A stretch of DNA of 64,000 nucleotides from Anseranas semipalmata (GCA_013399115.1 VXAA01003837.1:1347173-1411172), one strand, 5' to 3'; counted from the first letter of the stretch, positions 22,201 through 34,930 are shown. Made by a program: numbers and translations. The notes: generated by a model not told the origin, from the sequence alone.

Positions 22201-25200
22201 CCGAAGATGCATAATTGCTTCCAAGGGAGAAAATGGCATTAGAAAGCTGACCTCAAAGCAATTTTTTTCCACTGAAGAAGAATTCAGATGATTTTGAAAT
22301 TGAGATTTACACTTCCTTTTGGCTTACTGTCATTTCAGTTTTAAAAGACAATGTTGAGCAAGATGACATAAATCAAAATTAAATAAAAATTGCAGATGTG
22401 AAAATTCAAGCTTGAGCTACACAAACATGACTTAGGTAGATAAACTGGCCTTTTCTTGGCCTTCTATATGGGGCGGTGCAGTGTATTATACTCAGCAGAC
22501 TGCAGAATATTTGGTCCATATATCAAGTAAATTACCAACAGCCATGTTGCTCAGTACGCCTAGACATTTTTGTAAGTCTTCACGAGCAAACTTTGTTCAT
22601 CAACCTTTCCCTATCAAAAATAAGAAGATAACTTTTGAAAAAGGCGTGGGAAGAGTTAATCAAAGCAACAGCATTCTCCATTTTTCCTGATCACGTAGGG
22701 AGTGACCAAAAATAGACCAAGAGCATTAGCATCACTCGTGTCTTCTTGCTAATTGGCCTGTTTTAGATGCAGATGTTCTTCACTTCCAGACGCTGGTATT
22801 TTTTGAGGAGCACAAAATGTGCTGCTTTGGCATTTCTGAACCTAGTAAAACTTTGATTTGCTGTACTGAAATAAGTATCAAATACCGATAAGGAATAGTC
22901 TTTTTGTTTTCCATAACCAATTATTCCTAACTCTCCCAAACCCTCCTAAACACAAGTGCCTGCGATATCAGGCACTGAAAGAGAAAGCCATTTTTGAATC
23001 TGCCTGCTACTAACACACCAGATATTGTAATTTATAATACAAATAATCAAGTCAAGAATAATGTTCTCCATGAAACCTAGTGCTTTAAAAATCAATAGCC
23101 AGAAGTATATTTGATCCAACATCCACAATGTGCTTCCACTATATCCTATGGGACAACTGCAAAAGATTTGAAAAGATCAGGTTTGTTTTCACTGATCACA
23201 TATTCATCCACTTATCTAATCTCTCTGAAACCTTAATCCGTGCAGTTGCAATGCTTTTAGATTTCCAACCAGAGCTGGCAGAAGAGTTTATAAAAAGACG
23301 GTTTTTTAGCAAGCTATATACAAACCCCACAAAGTAAAGTGGAAATCTACGAACACTTTGTTCTAACAATAAAACACTGAGATAAATTGAGAGCCAAATG
23401 ATCCATATTTTCATTCAATTCAGTTTTCACATCACAGTGGATATCACAGATCCTCACTGCAATATAATAATGATGTAATAGAATCATACCCTTTCTTTTA
23501 TGCTAGACATTTTCTAAACTAACATTTACGTTCACAGTTATGTTTCAGTAACATGCTCAAAAGTGATTTAAAACAGACCTTTAACGTGTGGGCACAACTA
23601 CTTAAACTTGCAAATGAATGGGATTTGCACATCTATATAGGATTTGTACTTATACGTCAATTATTCTGAATACATAGGTACAAGGCAGACAAACATCCAT
23701 TTGCAAGTGAAAATGACTGTGAATTATTTTTGAAGTTTGACTCAGATAAAAGAATGGGAAACCACTTTCAGCTGCACCCTGTACACCTAAAATAGTGTTT
23801 TTCAATTCAAAGAGTAGCTTTATTCTCAAGTTGGGACACCCTTAGCAAAGCAAAAGTGGGAGGACATTAAAAAACAAAAAGTAGCACAGCAGAAGTACTA
23901 CAGATTTGGTTAAAGAAAAAAAGAAAAAAATCAAAGCAATAAACAAACTAGTCAATATTTCTTTAAAAAGCTGATACTAAGTAATATACATTGTGAAGTT
24001 AATAAGAGATGTTAAGTATGATTACCACTGCCACCAAAACATTCAAAAAACATATACATAGTTCATATAGAATATAAATGCAGCTTTTAGTCTTAACACT
24101 GACATACTGGAAAGACTTTAATCTTATGGTTTTAAAGTACCCTCAGAATCAACTGATTTCTATGTTTTTACACCAGAAGAGAGGGCTGGATGCTTAGGTA
24201 ACCAACTGCCTGCAGAAAATACTCAATATGCTTATACAGCCACCAAATTAGACATGAAAATTATATCCAAATTACATAAAAAGCTGTAATCCAGATTCAG
24301 ATCTCCTCTTTAAAAATGCCAGCAAGGATTTCACTTTCCAAAGCATTTCAGTTCCCATTCAGTTCAGTTGTAATCACTTGTGCTCAGGACTTTGGAAAAA
24401 AACATGATCACCACTGAAAATGCTTTCAAAACTATGTCCTTTGTAGTACGTTTTTTCTATATGTTGAATTATATGCCATAAAGTGTCTCTGTCAGGCATT
24501 CAGAGCACAGCTGTGATGAGCAAGAGCCCATGATTAATTCTGTCCTTGCTCCTCAAACTATTTGCCTTGTCTAATTAGGAAAAAACACAATAGAAGTTAC
24601 AAACATTTTCACCATTTCCAACTGGCCGTCAAAAACACAAGAGAAGCCAAGTTGCCTTTCACTATCCGCCATGAATAATGTATAGAAGGACAAAATCTCA
24701 AAAGTTTACCCCATTTTGTGTTGCATTGTTCACATTGTTTTTCCACACTTTTTATTTTTCAAAAACCGCTCTGAAACCCACTGCAGCACTGATGGGTGGA
24801 CCTTTAAAGACTTACAGGAATCATTTTTTAGTGTCATTTCTAAGTTTTCAAGCTTTTTCCTTCATCACAAGCATCAGCTCAACCTCCAAAGTCCAGCTGC
24901 GCAGTTTTTAGTGAAAAAACAATATAAGCAAGTTGTCCTCAAAACAGCACTCCCTTAATTCAAAACAACCAACATGCAAATGCATCGACGCCTTTAGAGG
25001 TGCGAGCAATCACCAGACCTCAGTGCAGGGGGAACTCCATCACTTTTGGAATAACCACTGGTTTAGAGGAACCAGGAACAGCCCAGCATGGGGATGCAGC
25101 AAACTCTGTTGGAAGCAAACCTCATCACAGGGGCACTTCGTGTCTATGTTACTGAAGGACGTTAGACCACCCCTAGCATGCACAGGCTTTATGGCAAACC

Positions 25201-25330
25201 ATAGTAGTGGTAACTCACCCCAGAATCCGATGTCCGAGAAAACGCATGTCCATCACATTTGTGTAGGTCTTCATCACCAGCCACATTGACAAAACTGGAA
25301 TAAAACAAACGTATTTCTAATGGTGTTCTG
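19280..25330. other. Long plain stretch
   Basis: Six kilobases without a gene, RNA or recognisable transposon. Composition drifts AT-rich after 20.5 kb, with poly-A/AAAAC-like runs at 23870-23945. The only structure I see is the tandem microduplication at 22137-22179. Confidence 0.55.
22137..22179 (+). repeat. Tandem microduplication, 25-bp period
   Basis: AGAAGTCACTGAGAYATA occurs at 22137-22154 and 22162-22179, with one mismatch between copies. It looks like a local slippage or templated duplication. Confidence 0.9.
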
Positions 25331-25331
25331 A

Positions 25332-25386
25332 TATACAGTTTGACAGTGAACTAGCAGTGAACTATACAGTTTGACGGTGAATCTAG
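25332..25386 (+). repeat. Nested tandem microduplication
   Basis: TATACAGTTTGACRGTGAA occurs at 25332-25350 and 25363-25381 (one mismatch, 31-bp period). The sub-unit CAGTGAACTA is itself repeated at 25344-25353 and 25355-25364. Confidence 0.9.
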
Positions 25387-25707
25387 AAGTCCTAAGACAT
25401 ACTCAGCTTTCCAGAAGTATTTTGCGATGTGTTTAGAAACCCATTTCAGGCAAATTTTAAGCTACCAGAACAGCTCAGTGACTGTCACCTCCCAGTCAAT
25501 TCCAGCCCTCAGGTGCTTCGGTTCCCTCATTTAAGGGCCCAGCTGAGACCTGACAACCTCTGTTTAAACAGCACACAACAAAACTTCATCACACTGCAGA
25601 AAGACTTTCAAAAGCTCGGAATTAGACAGGAAGTTCAATTACCATTGCTTTAAGTAAAAACTAAAACACCCAATCTGCCACAGTCCCTTGGCAAAGGGAG
25701 ATTTTTC

Positions 25708-25721
25708 TTTTTTTTTTTTTT
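25708..25721. repeat. Poly(T) tract, T14
   Basis: Uninterrupted T14 preceded by ATTTTTC. Confidence 0.95.
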
Positions 25722-25839
25722 GCACAGTAAGTCCTGCAGATCATGTTTTGCATTTGCTTAGTTTTGGTACAGAGACCAGCACACCCTGCATGCATTTCCC
25801 AGTGCCCCAAGACCAGTGCTCAGGCCCGTACCAGTATCC

Positions 25840-26160
25840 CCTCTAGGAGGCTTCGGGCTGCAGAGCAGACTCAGCCAGGGCTGACGGCAGCTCCCTCCGA
25901 GCGCAGGGTGCCGGGGCTGGCAACAGCCTGTGTAACACTGGAATCGCCCCCGGTCACTCTCAGCAAGAGGGTTTCTCCCCTCCCCTCTCACACTGCTCAG
26001 CACCCAGATCCAGGAGTCCACAGCCCCCCGAAGAGCTCTTGAGCAGTGGCCGAGCTCGCGCAGCCCCGGCCCCGCTGCAGGAGCAGGAGGTGCTGCTGCC
26101 CAGAAGCCGGCACTGCCCCGTGAGCAGCGCCCAGCCTGTCCTGGGGGGGACACGCTCCTG
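25840..26160. other. CpG-rich patch
   Basis: Nearly twenty CpGs in about 320 bp with high GC. Several overlapping 70-130 codon frames are open on both strands, so none is informative. It is followed by pyrimidine simple sequence. Confidence 0.45.
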
Positions 26161-26259
26161 GGAGCAAAGAAAGCACTGCAAAAAGAAATTTAACAGGCCT
26201 TAAGCAAAATCCCTCTCCGTTTAGAAAAAGGGTTTGGGGCTCAAGTATTTTTTGGTAGT

Positions 26260-26282
26260 TTTTTTTTTTCTTTCTTTCTTTT
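26260..26282. repeat. T-rich / (TTTC)n simple repeat
   Basis: T9 followed by four TTTC-type units. Confidence 0.9.
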
Positions 26283-26467
26283 AACAAAACAAACAAGATG
26301 CGATGCTTTGTTATTAGGCAGCCTGAATACGGAAATCTTCATCTGCTGCAGAGAGGAGCCTGAAACATTCCCGAAGTTTCAGTAGGTTGTTTGGACCCCG
26401 GGCATTTGTTCAGCTCCTTGAGGAAGTCAGGACAAGCTGCCAAGTTTGGATCCTGACCTGCACTTTC

Positions 26468-26484
26468 AAAACAAACAAACAAAC
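26468..26484. repeat. (AAAC)4 microsatellite
   Basis: Four tetranucleotide units flanked by TTTC and CCCGG. Confidence 0.9.
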
Positions 26485-26809
26485 CCGGTCAGGATGTTTC
26501 AAGTAATGTGCATCCTTTGTTAACGGAGAACTTTTGCAAGGCTGATTTCACTTTCACAGCTCAGGCAGCATCTGGGGCGGGGAAGGTTCAGCTGATACAT
26601 TACAGCACAGGCTTCTGCCTTTGAACCTTGAAGAGTTCTTCCAAGCAGATGGTGTCAGTCATTTGGGCTTTCAGATTGGTGGATTACACATTCAGAGGCA
26701 GGCCTGTCAGATATTACACAAATAGAGCGGTTTGCAGCACCCTGCGACTTTCTGCGAAGTGCAAGATAAAACGTGCAGCGGAGCCATTCGCTTCCACAAG
26801 AGAGTGGCA

Positions 26810-26821
26810 GCCATCTGCTGG
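26810..26821 (-). promoter_or_regulatory. CTCF core, perfect on the minus strand
   Basis: The plus strand reads GCCATCTGCTGG. Its reverse complement, CCAGCAGATGGC, fits all 12 positions of CCASYAGRKGGC. The flank after the core is TGCC rather than GCT. This is the best CTCF-type core I found. Confidence 0.45.
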
Positions 26822-27244
26822 CAGGTGGGAGGCAAGGAGAGCTATCTCGCAGGGCTTCCCCAAAGCTCAGGGTTCACAAGTATATAGGAGAACCACCTAT
26901 GCCCAAGAGGCATCAGTGCTCCAAAAGCAACCCGCTCCTCTTCGTTACTTTAGATGAAATCCTTGAAACAGGCATCAAAGAAAAATGCCACTAGGAAAAT
27001 GCACGCTTAAGAAGTAGGAAAATACCGTAGACCTTATCCAATTGTCCTGGAGAACTGGATTTAAAGTCACAAGTCATTTTCTGGAATTCTCAATCTTATC
27101 TAAAGAAAGAAAGATTGCTGTTCCTTTAATCTACAGACGAAAAGGAGCCAGCTGTTCATCTGAAAATCAGCTGCGTATTGATCCCGCTCCTGTTAATATT
27201 CATGAAGCTATATCGTAAGACTAGAGATTTTAACACAGTGCCCC

Positions 27245-27290
27245 CAGACTCTAAATCAATTCCCATTGATTTCAATTGGCTTCTCCCATC
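27245..27290 (+). repeat. Possible fragment of an old inverted-repeat element
   Basis: AAATCAATTCCCATTGATTTCAATTGG resembles the centre of sauropsid elements built around TCCCATTGATTTCAATGGGA. The ends are not recognisable. Confidence 0.3.
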
Positions 27291-27299
27291 CAAGCATCG

Positions 27300-29685
27300 A
27301 CCTCACCCCTCCCTTGGAAACATGCTCTCAAGGTCCTTTGAAACACACTTGCTGTATAATGAACTCTGAAGGATTGCATGTGCTTATTGTTATGTTCTTT
27401 TCTTCTCCACCCGTTGAGCTTCTGAGGGGGTGGATACCATTATCTGATTTGATGTGAACATTTAAAAATTTGAACCTACGCCCCACAGGGCTCCCGTCAG
27501 TTTCTGGAAGCCAGAATAAACTCTTCGCTTAGATTTGTCTGAAAAGTTCAAGGCTAATGCGGTCATCTAACAAAATTGCATTTCTTGACACCGCCTGCTT
27601 CCAGGAGAAATATATATACTGAAATATTTCTGGGTCCTGTTTGGCAGATTTCTGGGGACTAGAGCTAAGCAGGTTTACAGGAGTGGCAGATTCTCGGAGC
27701 AGAGGGTTGAAGGGTGAACTTAATTTGCTCCACTCTCTTAAAATGCTGGGCCCTTGGGTCTGACCTTGCTCTCTGCTGAACTTTCCAGCACCTGACATTC
27801 AAGTCTTTTCAGGGTGAGTTACGAGGAGCTAAGGAAACTCGGCAAAAAAGCAGATACATGCCAAACCTGATGCCTAAATTAGGAGTTGATATCTGGATGT
27901 TTGTTATTTCACTTAAGCACACAAAGCAGCAGTTAGATATCCATGCTTCCATGTGTACCCCAAATGCAAAAAGAAGTGCATTTTAAGAATAGGCCTTTTC
28001 CTCTCAAAACATTTCATTTTCTAAGTGTCTGCTTCCCCAGCCGATAAGAAGCTGTACTGATATTAACAGTACTCAACCAAACAAAAATACTGGAAGATCT
28101 GCTTAGCTAAAGTCTGTACAACAGGGCCCTACATGACCACAGAGTGACACCTCAGTTTCATTTACATTGAGTGATTTTGTGTTATTACACTGGCTGGTAA
28201 CACAACCAAGTTGACAACTTCCAACATCCAGTTTGTTCACAATTTAGTCAAATATGTGCACTGTTTTTTCCCTGCATTCAACTATCCTTCCTTCTGACAC
28301 TTTATTTGCAGATTAATTAATGGTGCCTATAACATAGTTGTTTGCACATACAGTATTTGAAAGTGCTGCATTTAGCAGCTATTAAAAATAATGACTTTAG
28401 GTTCAGAATACCATTACGATCAAATGGCTTTAAAAAATTCTAAATATATGAATTTTGCTATGTTAAAGTCTAAGTAACTAAACTTCATGTAATATTGGTT
28501 TCTAGCTGCCCTCAAAAGGCTTTCACATGTAACTGATTGAATTACACTTTGTCAGTTCCAATCAAACAGCAGGATTTTACTTGCATCTTTGAAAAAAATG
28601 AATCAATAATATATAGGTTTGGGGGAGAATCGCATCTGAACTGCCCCAAATGTTACAGCTCTAGGCAGGCAGCCATCCTCCCCATGATGGCAAAACACCA
28701 TCGCCGCCATTCCAACAGCACTATGTATTGCGAAGCTGACTAGCACGGGAATTTAGAATAATCAACACCAATAGGGGTTGTAAAAATAAATACAGACAGG
28801 AAAAAACAAGCATCCTTTCTGTCTTCTACATTTCATTTTCATTTCCAGTCTTGACGCTGCATGCTAAAGAAATGCAGGCACCAACCCCTTCGTGAAGGTT
28901 TACCAACAGCCTCGCTCTCTCTGTAGTGATATTCCTTTCATCATTATGCAAAAAAACTGCATCCCCTGAGAAAAGGGACCTCCAAACCAGACCTGCTCTC
29001 TCCGTGTAAGATCACAAAGTTGAACAAATGACTACGCGGCATCAGGGTGAGGGGACAGCTGCTTTCAAAGAAGCGAGACCTCTAACAGAAGAGGACTACC
29101 TGTGCCTGGGGAATGGAAGCCACAGCAGCTGACTTTTGGTTTGTTTTCAACTCCGCAAAGCTTTGGGGCTTGAAGCGCAGTGACTGTGGAGAAAAGGTCT
29201 GGATCAGTCCCTAGCACACCAGTCTGCCCATTCCGTTCCCATACAAACCTGAACCCCAACATTTGGCAGAAGCGAGGTGGTACGAACTTTTAGAGCTAAG
29301 ACCGTTGGTGATATAACCCTGGTAACCTCAACACAAACAGAGTTCAGCTCTGTAATTACACATATCCCTTTCGCAGCTTCCTGAGATCCCGGTGTGAGAT
29401 GCTGCTCGTGTGCCCTGCTCCATTTCACTTTTCCTTATTTAAGCACGCGCTCCCGTGTGCCTCCCGCCTGCCGTTTTCCCTTTCTGCAAGCTCCTTCCTG
29501 TCTCCAAGTGCCCTTCTCCTATCGCTTTCGCAATCAGAGAAGGCCGGACATCGCTTTGCTGAATGGGAGGAAGGCTCTGTAATTAACTGGATCCTTTGCT
29601 GTTTACACAAACACTTAAAATATACAGACAGCTGAAAGGTCAGCTTCAGCAGCACAGTGCAAATTAAACTGAATCCGAGGTGATT
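27300..29685. other. Plain non-coding stretch
   Basis: No gene or definite repeat. Positions 27590-27800 hold a minus open frame of 89 codons without recognisable domain. Positions 28280-28500 are AT-rich with scattered TAAT cores. Confidence 0.55.
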
Positions 29686-29689
29686 ACTG

Positions 29690-29830
29690 CAGAAAGCCAT
29701 TTAACTAATGAGGTGCTGCTCTTTTCGAAAATATTTGAGTTTTTGTTTGAATACTATTGCTATTTATATTATCGCAAATTTAAAAAAAATAAATGAGCTT
29801 TTAATGTATTGAGCAAACTAAGCCCGAAGC
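29690..29830. promoter_or_regulatory. Enhancer-like AT block
   Basis: Contains TTTAACTAATGAGGTGCTGC, TTTTCGAAAATATTTGAG and ATTATCGCAAATTTAAA: AT-rich, high-complexity, with two retained CpGs and TAAT/octamer-like cores. Texture typical of vertebrate conserved non-coding DNA. Confidence 0.38.
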
Positions 29831-30359
29831 AACACAGGAAACAATAGAGCATAGCTGATTCCTGAGCAGGACTGAGCTAGGACAGGAGATGACGAGTCAG
29901 GGAACGATTTGAACGTTGTGAGTGAATTTCCTTCAGTTGTGAATTGTCTTGCTGGTGTCTCCAAACACTTGAAGAAGTGATTTCACTGACAGGATTATTT
30001 TCTGAAACAAATTATGCTTAAGATATTATGAAAATGAACTTATAATCTTTACTTATAAGTGAACTAGAAAAAGATTGAAAAATTATACATTACAAATAAA
30101 GAATCAGGAAAAGGGCACCCAGCACGCTTTGTGACTGAATTACCATAAGGCTCATTTCAACATAGCCCAAATACTCATGACAGTTTTTCAAAAATCGTTG
30201 TTTCAGAATATTTACAAAAACAGAAAATTAATGGAGATTTATTCTGAATAAAATAATAAATTAGAGTTTAATTATCGTTAACTAGAATCTGGAAAAACCA
30301 TCTGTTCTTATTTATACATCAACCACAGTAAGCCCCATTTATGTCATCCATCTTCAGAA

Positions 30360-30445
30360 CAACGCTGAGGCACATACTTAGCTTTAAGCACTCATTTAAG
30401 CACCAATCAAGACTGTGGGATATAAGCACGTGCTAAAAACCTTTT
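30360..30445 (+). repeat. Old interspersed repeat with TTAAGC/CACGTG arms
   Basis: GAGGCACATACTTAGC, TTTAAGCACTCATTTAAGC and ATATAAGCACGTGCTAAAA form the degraded inverted pattern also seen at 4078-4177. Probably a second copy of that family. The CACGTG E-box at about 30427-30432 belongs to the repeat. Confidence 0.5.
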
Positions 30446-30449
30446 TCAA

Positions 30450-32985
30450 GTCAGGTTCTCATCCAGCGACTGCTGACACTTAGGATCCAAGGAGCTACAC
30501 AGTATTATCGTGCCCAGCCTGCACTTGTATCTACAACGGAGTCCAGACTTGACCAACCTTAACCTAAGAGAGCATGTTGCTGCAACTTGCTGAGTCAGTC
30601 TTAACACAAACAGGGGGTTAAAAACAAATAAGAAACAATAACAAAAAATGCATTCCTTGCAGATTAGTTCAATATTAATAAAGGAAACCATCTAAACCAC
30701 CTTGAGTTCCTCTTGTACTGTGTTTTCTATTAACTGTCAAGCAGTCAAGCTTACCAATGGCAAACCTCACGGAAAAGAAAATGTTAAGTTTATCCAGCTG
30801 AATGTTAGTAATACTTTAACATTTGCTTGAAATACTTTTAGCAAAGGAAGGTATCAGAAAACCTACATCTCACTGTATTTGAATTTTGCCTACCTACCCA
30901 CTTAATATGTTATAATTAGAGATGAGGAGGCAGTGTTAACATCTAAGCTAGGCTTGATGGAGGACATTAATTTGAGCTCAAGACAAAGCTCTAGGTATAG
31001 AGGGAACTGCGACTTAAACGTCCGAAGCTGCTGAACACAAAATCTTTACTTCTGGGATTTCCCTCAAATCAGATGTTTCAATGTCCCATTCCAGATAACA
31101 TTTTAAAGAAACGGTTTTGGCAAAGCAGGGCTATACCTAAAGTGAAACAAACCTTTCTAGTTTTTATTTGCATCTTCAGTGGATTGGCCTGCAAGCCTGA
31201 GGACTGCAGGCTGTAATGCCATCGCCCCATTTTCTTCTGTCATGAAACAGAAAAAGAGCTTTCCTGTTGGAGAGTTCTCCAGGTTTCTTTATCTGATACA
31301 GGTGGGAAACGTAAAAGGAAGATGCTTGCCTCTGACAGTTGCTCTTGGGTTTTGCATCTCTGCTGCTGTGCCACGACGGATTTTAAATTTTGATAACCCC
31401 TTTTTAGCCCTTTCAGACTAAGGCCACGAAATGCCACCGCTCAAACAAAACCGGGTCCTGTCGGCCCATGTTCATACAAATAGCCCAAACCAGGATGATT
31501 TATTTACAACAGTTAATACAATTGGTAGTAACGACTTTATAGGCAACCTCTAAGTGCAGGCAAGATGAAAAATTTACTAAATTGGAGTATAAAAATTCAT
31601 AAGAAAATGTACAGAATCAATATTTCATGGGCCTTGCTTTACCTTGCCTTACACAAATCTACTCCAGAGCTCGCATTAAAATTTAAACCAGCTTCGTGCG
31701 ACAAGTTCAAATGCTGGGGCTGTTTCATATTAGTTTAACTTCGGAGGGTATTTTTTTTTGTTTGTTTCATAAATTGCAAAAAAAGCACTTAGGGATCGGC
31801 ACAGTTTGAGTGCTCGTGTGCCGCTTTTTCTATTTTCCTCCCTTCTTTTAAGAATAAACTAATTGCTGACATAAATAGGGAGGACACTGCTTAGAAAAAG
31901 AGAATCCTAGAATATCTCTGCAGTCTCTAATACAGCATAAGAGGCACTGCTTAGAAATAATACCTGAAGAATACTCTTAAGGGCATCTAGTCTGGGAACA
32001 GAGCATGAAAAACCACCATAAGCCAGTTTTTGCAACAGCACTCGTACAGGACCATAAGGATGCAGGGACGCCTGTAAGAACACTTGGTGCCTGGCAAACC
32101 TCCCCTTGCCCCTGACCGCACGACCTGGGGGAGCTCACCCACCGAGCGCAGGGGCTGGAGCAGCTCTTCATAAACCCAGTGCCAACCACTGACACTTCGA
32201 GCTGCTGGAAAACGGAGACTGCTCTCGCACGGTAACAACTGGGTGCCAGATAACTGGAGGATGGATGTCTCCGACTTCAGAGAGCACGCTGTGGGGAGTG
32301 AATTTATTCACGTTCACTTCATCAGAGGGACCAAGTCCTGGGTGGGCCTTTGCAGAATGAAACACCTTTCACGGCAAAGATGCCCACTCACGCTGGGTTC
32401 AAAACACAACAGCACATTGTTACGGAAGCTGAGCAGTTGATGGTTTATTCCATGTTTTTTTTCCATAGGCATGTGCATGGTCCATCCTTCGCATCAGCCT
32501 TCCTGACCCTGTTTGCATGATCTTGCTGAAGTTTTATGCACCTCTTATCTTGACATAAACCAGTTTGTCCAGAACAACAAGGAAGATTTCTCTTTGAAGA
32601 TAACAGAAAGGAATGATTAAAAATCACCTCCTTGATGTTTGCATATGGTTCACAAATAATAGAAGGAAAGGATAGAGCCCAAATATAGAGAGGAAAAAAA
32701 AAAAATCACCTGCAAGTATTTTATTTGTGCCTGCACGCTCATATACATTCAGTTGTGGTTCACTGCAAATGAAAAAAAACACAGATGTTTTTGGAGGACA
32801 CCGAGTACACCTGGAAAAGGGTATCTGTACCACTGCACTCTTAAATTCCACGAGACTGTCTTCATCAGTTTGAACAAATGTGGTGTGCCAGATTTCCAGT
32901 TTAGCTGTGCAATTGTGTGTGAAAATAGCGTTAATTATATAAGTAACTAATAGGAAGAAACGGAAGCATTTGCACAATTTAGGAG
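30450..32985. other. Plain non-coding stretch
   Basis: No gene is supported. It includes T9GTTTG at about 31750 and A12 at 32694-32705. Open frames at 31977-32238 and 32624-32977 are without domains. Confidence 0.55.
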
Positions 32986-32989
32986 CAAA

Positions 32990-33430
32990 AAATTAGTTTA
33001 AAAAACTTATTCAGATATACGACCCTTAATGGTCATCTTGACTTTTACTTCTCGACAGTATGCTATTGCACAAAAAAGTCTGTATTCGGCTAGCTATTAT
33101 ATTACTTAAACATTATCTAATTATTAAAAATAATTCTTTCACTGGCACAAAGTGTGCTAGAAAAATGTTATGTTCGCTTTCTGAAGTTAACAGCAGACTT
33201 CAGCATGTTAGCAAAAACTGGTGATCATTTATTACTTATTATACTGTAATTCATTAAGGTTGTAAGAAATATTTAGATACTTAATTGGCATTTAACAAGA
33301 TAGCTATAGAGAGTAAATGAGACATTAAATCCTCTTCTAAAATGCCCATTAGGTTTGCTTTAGAAATTAATTGATCTAATTCACTTGCTGTAAACCACTC
33401 TGGTCTGCACCAGTTTGGAACTTCAAGATA
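32990..33430. promoter_or_regulatory. Strong enhancer-like block
   Basis: Long non-repeat AT-rich sequence saturated with homeodomain cores: TCTAATTATTAAAAATAATTC, CTGTAATTCATTAAGG, CTTAATTGGC, AAATTAATTGATCTAATTC. There is also a CpG-bearing core (tattcggctagc) and TGTTAGCAAAAAC. Very high motif density with no microsatellite is characteristic of deeply conserved developmental enhancers. Alignment is needed to prove it. Confidence 0.5.
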
Positions 33431-33439
33431 TTAATGACA

Positions 33440-33780
33440 GACAAAATCAAGGATGGTGGATATCCTCACACAGCATTAGATCAAAGGCTAATACGCTGGT
33501 CACCTATATTTATGGCCCTAATGAATAGGCCGATAGGAAGCATTTATCTTAAATGCTGCTATTCATCCCCTGGATCTCGATCATGGCCACGATCCTCCGG
33601 AGTGCCATCCCCACTGTCAGAAGGGATCTCTCAAGGCTGCGGACAGCCGGGCTCAGCTGCAGAGCTGTGTTTGCCACCCGGACAGACATACAGTTTTATT
33701 TAGGCTCTCCCGAAGCCTGATCACAGACCGCAACCCTAATCGAAACTTGTAAACTTAGTGGATTTCTACTTTTAGAAGCC
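33440..33780. promoter_or_regulatory. Enhancer-like block, GC-richer
   Basis: CCCTAATGAATAGGCCGATAGG, CTCGATCATGGCCACGATCC and CCCTAATCGAAACTTG keep CpGs outside any island and include paired TAAT/GATA-type cores. An open plus frame of 89 codons (33434-33703) has no recognisable product. Confidence 0.35.
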
Positions 33781-33789
33781 CCCACCTGG

Positions 33790-33801
33790 CCTTCAGATGG
33801 C
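33790..33801 (+). promoter_or_regulatory. Weak CTCF-like core
   Basis: CCTTCAGATGGC fits 10 of 12 core positions but lacks the GCT extension. Confidence 0.2.
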
Positions 33802-33819
33802 CTCAGATTTTTCCAAATG

Positions 33820-34340
33820 CATTTTTTCATAAAAGCTTATTATTTTTGGAGTCTATTTCCTGCTCTTCATTCTCTTAGGTACAACTGGTGTCTCTTAAAT
33901 GAGAATACAAAGCACAGGAGAAAATGCAGCAGCCTCTGCAACTTGCTGCTAACTTCTGCTTCTCACCAGTCTAAAGCAACATGATAAATTCCCAGGGGAG
34001 TCCTAACTCTTCCACTGAAGCCTCCATTAGTATTTCATATCTGTACATGGAGACACTCGTATCAATCACAACAGTATGTGGGAACCACATTCCTTAATTG
34101 TTAATAAAGTGCCTTGAGGTCCATCAGCTTCTAATAGATTTTTTTTAATTAATTTTCAGTGACTATTTCTAGGAAATTTATTGCTCATTTTTAGAAATAA
34201 AAAAAAAAGAGCCTCAGTGTTTATCTGCTATTAAATATCTATTTTGATCCCTTATAAAATTTTGAACACACTGATTAATTCCCCTGATTAATTCCAGAAA
34301 ACAAGGAAAAGCACCGGGGCCTGTAATGCCCTTATTAACA
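33820..34340. promoter_or_regulatory. Enhancer-like AT block
   Basis: Continuation of the 33-34 kb candidate cluster with CTTAATTGTTAATAAAG, TTAATTAATTTTCAG and a tandem CTGATTAATTCC pair (34271-34295). It contains an A-rich run at 34197-34209. Confidence 0.35.
34271..34295 (+). repeat. Tandem 12-mer CTGATTAATTCC x2
   Basis: Exact copies at 34271-34282 and 34284-34295, period 13. Each carries a GATTAATT homeodomain (paired/OTX-like) core. Confidence 0.9.
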
Positions 34341-34344
34341 CTAC

Positions 34345-34930
34345 TAGCAATGTAAAACTTGCACAGTTTGCATTTGGGTTCAAAGGGCTATTCTTACACT
34401 GAAACCTATGAATATCATCAGATGAAACTCAAAATCTTTGCCTCAGTCTACATCTTTATCTGTTCTAAAAACATGTTTAAAAGAGAGATTACCTATTTAA
34501 GGCCAGAATGTAAATTTGTTTTTGCATGGCTCCAGAAATATTTCCATGCCTTGGGAACAGAAGCTAAATTCACCAAGACAGCCGCTTACCTTCCAGCGGT
34601 GGTGTTACTACACGCATCGTGTCCACACTACACAACTGTGCTACGAACACAGCCACTCGGAAATACAGCGGCCTGCAACTTGGAACCAACAGAACTGCAC
34701 CAAAGACGCAGTCCCAGCAGCTAACTTCCCTCCTGACAGGATGGCTCTGTTGGTCTCTCACTGCGATGGAGCAGGCTGGAACAGGAGGCCAGGAAGGACT
34801 AAATTTTGCTGGCTTTGCTAGAGGAAGTTTGCCAGTACGTTTGCCAGTAGACCAACACTGACAAAACCTTTGAGAGCTGACAAGGCCATAGGTACATATT
34901 TCTGTCAAGGACTGTTTACGGTTTGTGAAG
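34345..34930. other. Plain non-coding stretch
   Basis: Several short frames are open on both strands (34359-34908), none with a recognised domain. Confidence 0.5.
34827..34849 (+). repeat. Tandem 11-mer GTTTGCCAGTA x2
   Basis: Exact copies at 34827-34837 and 34839-34849, period 12. Local duplication. Confidence 0.9.
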
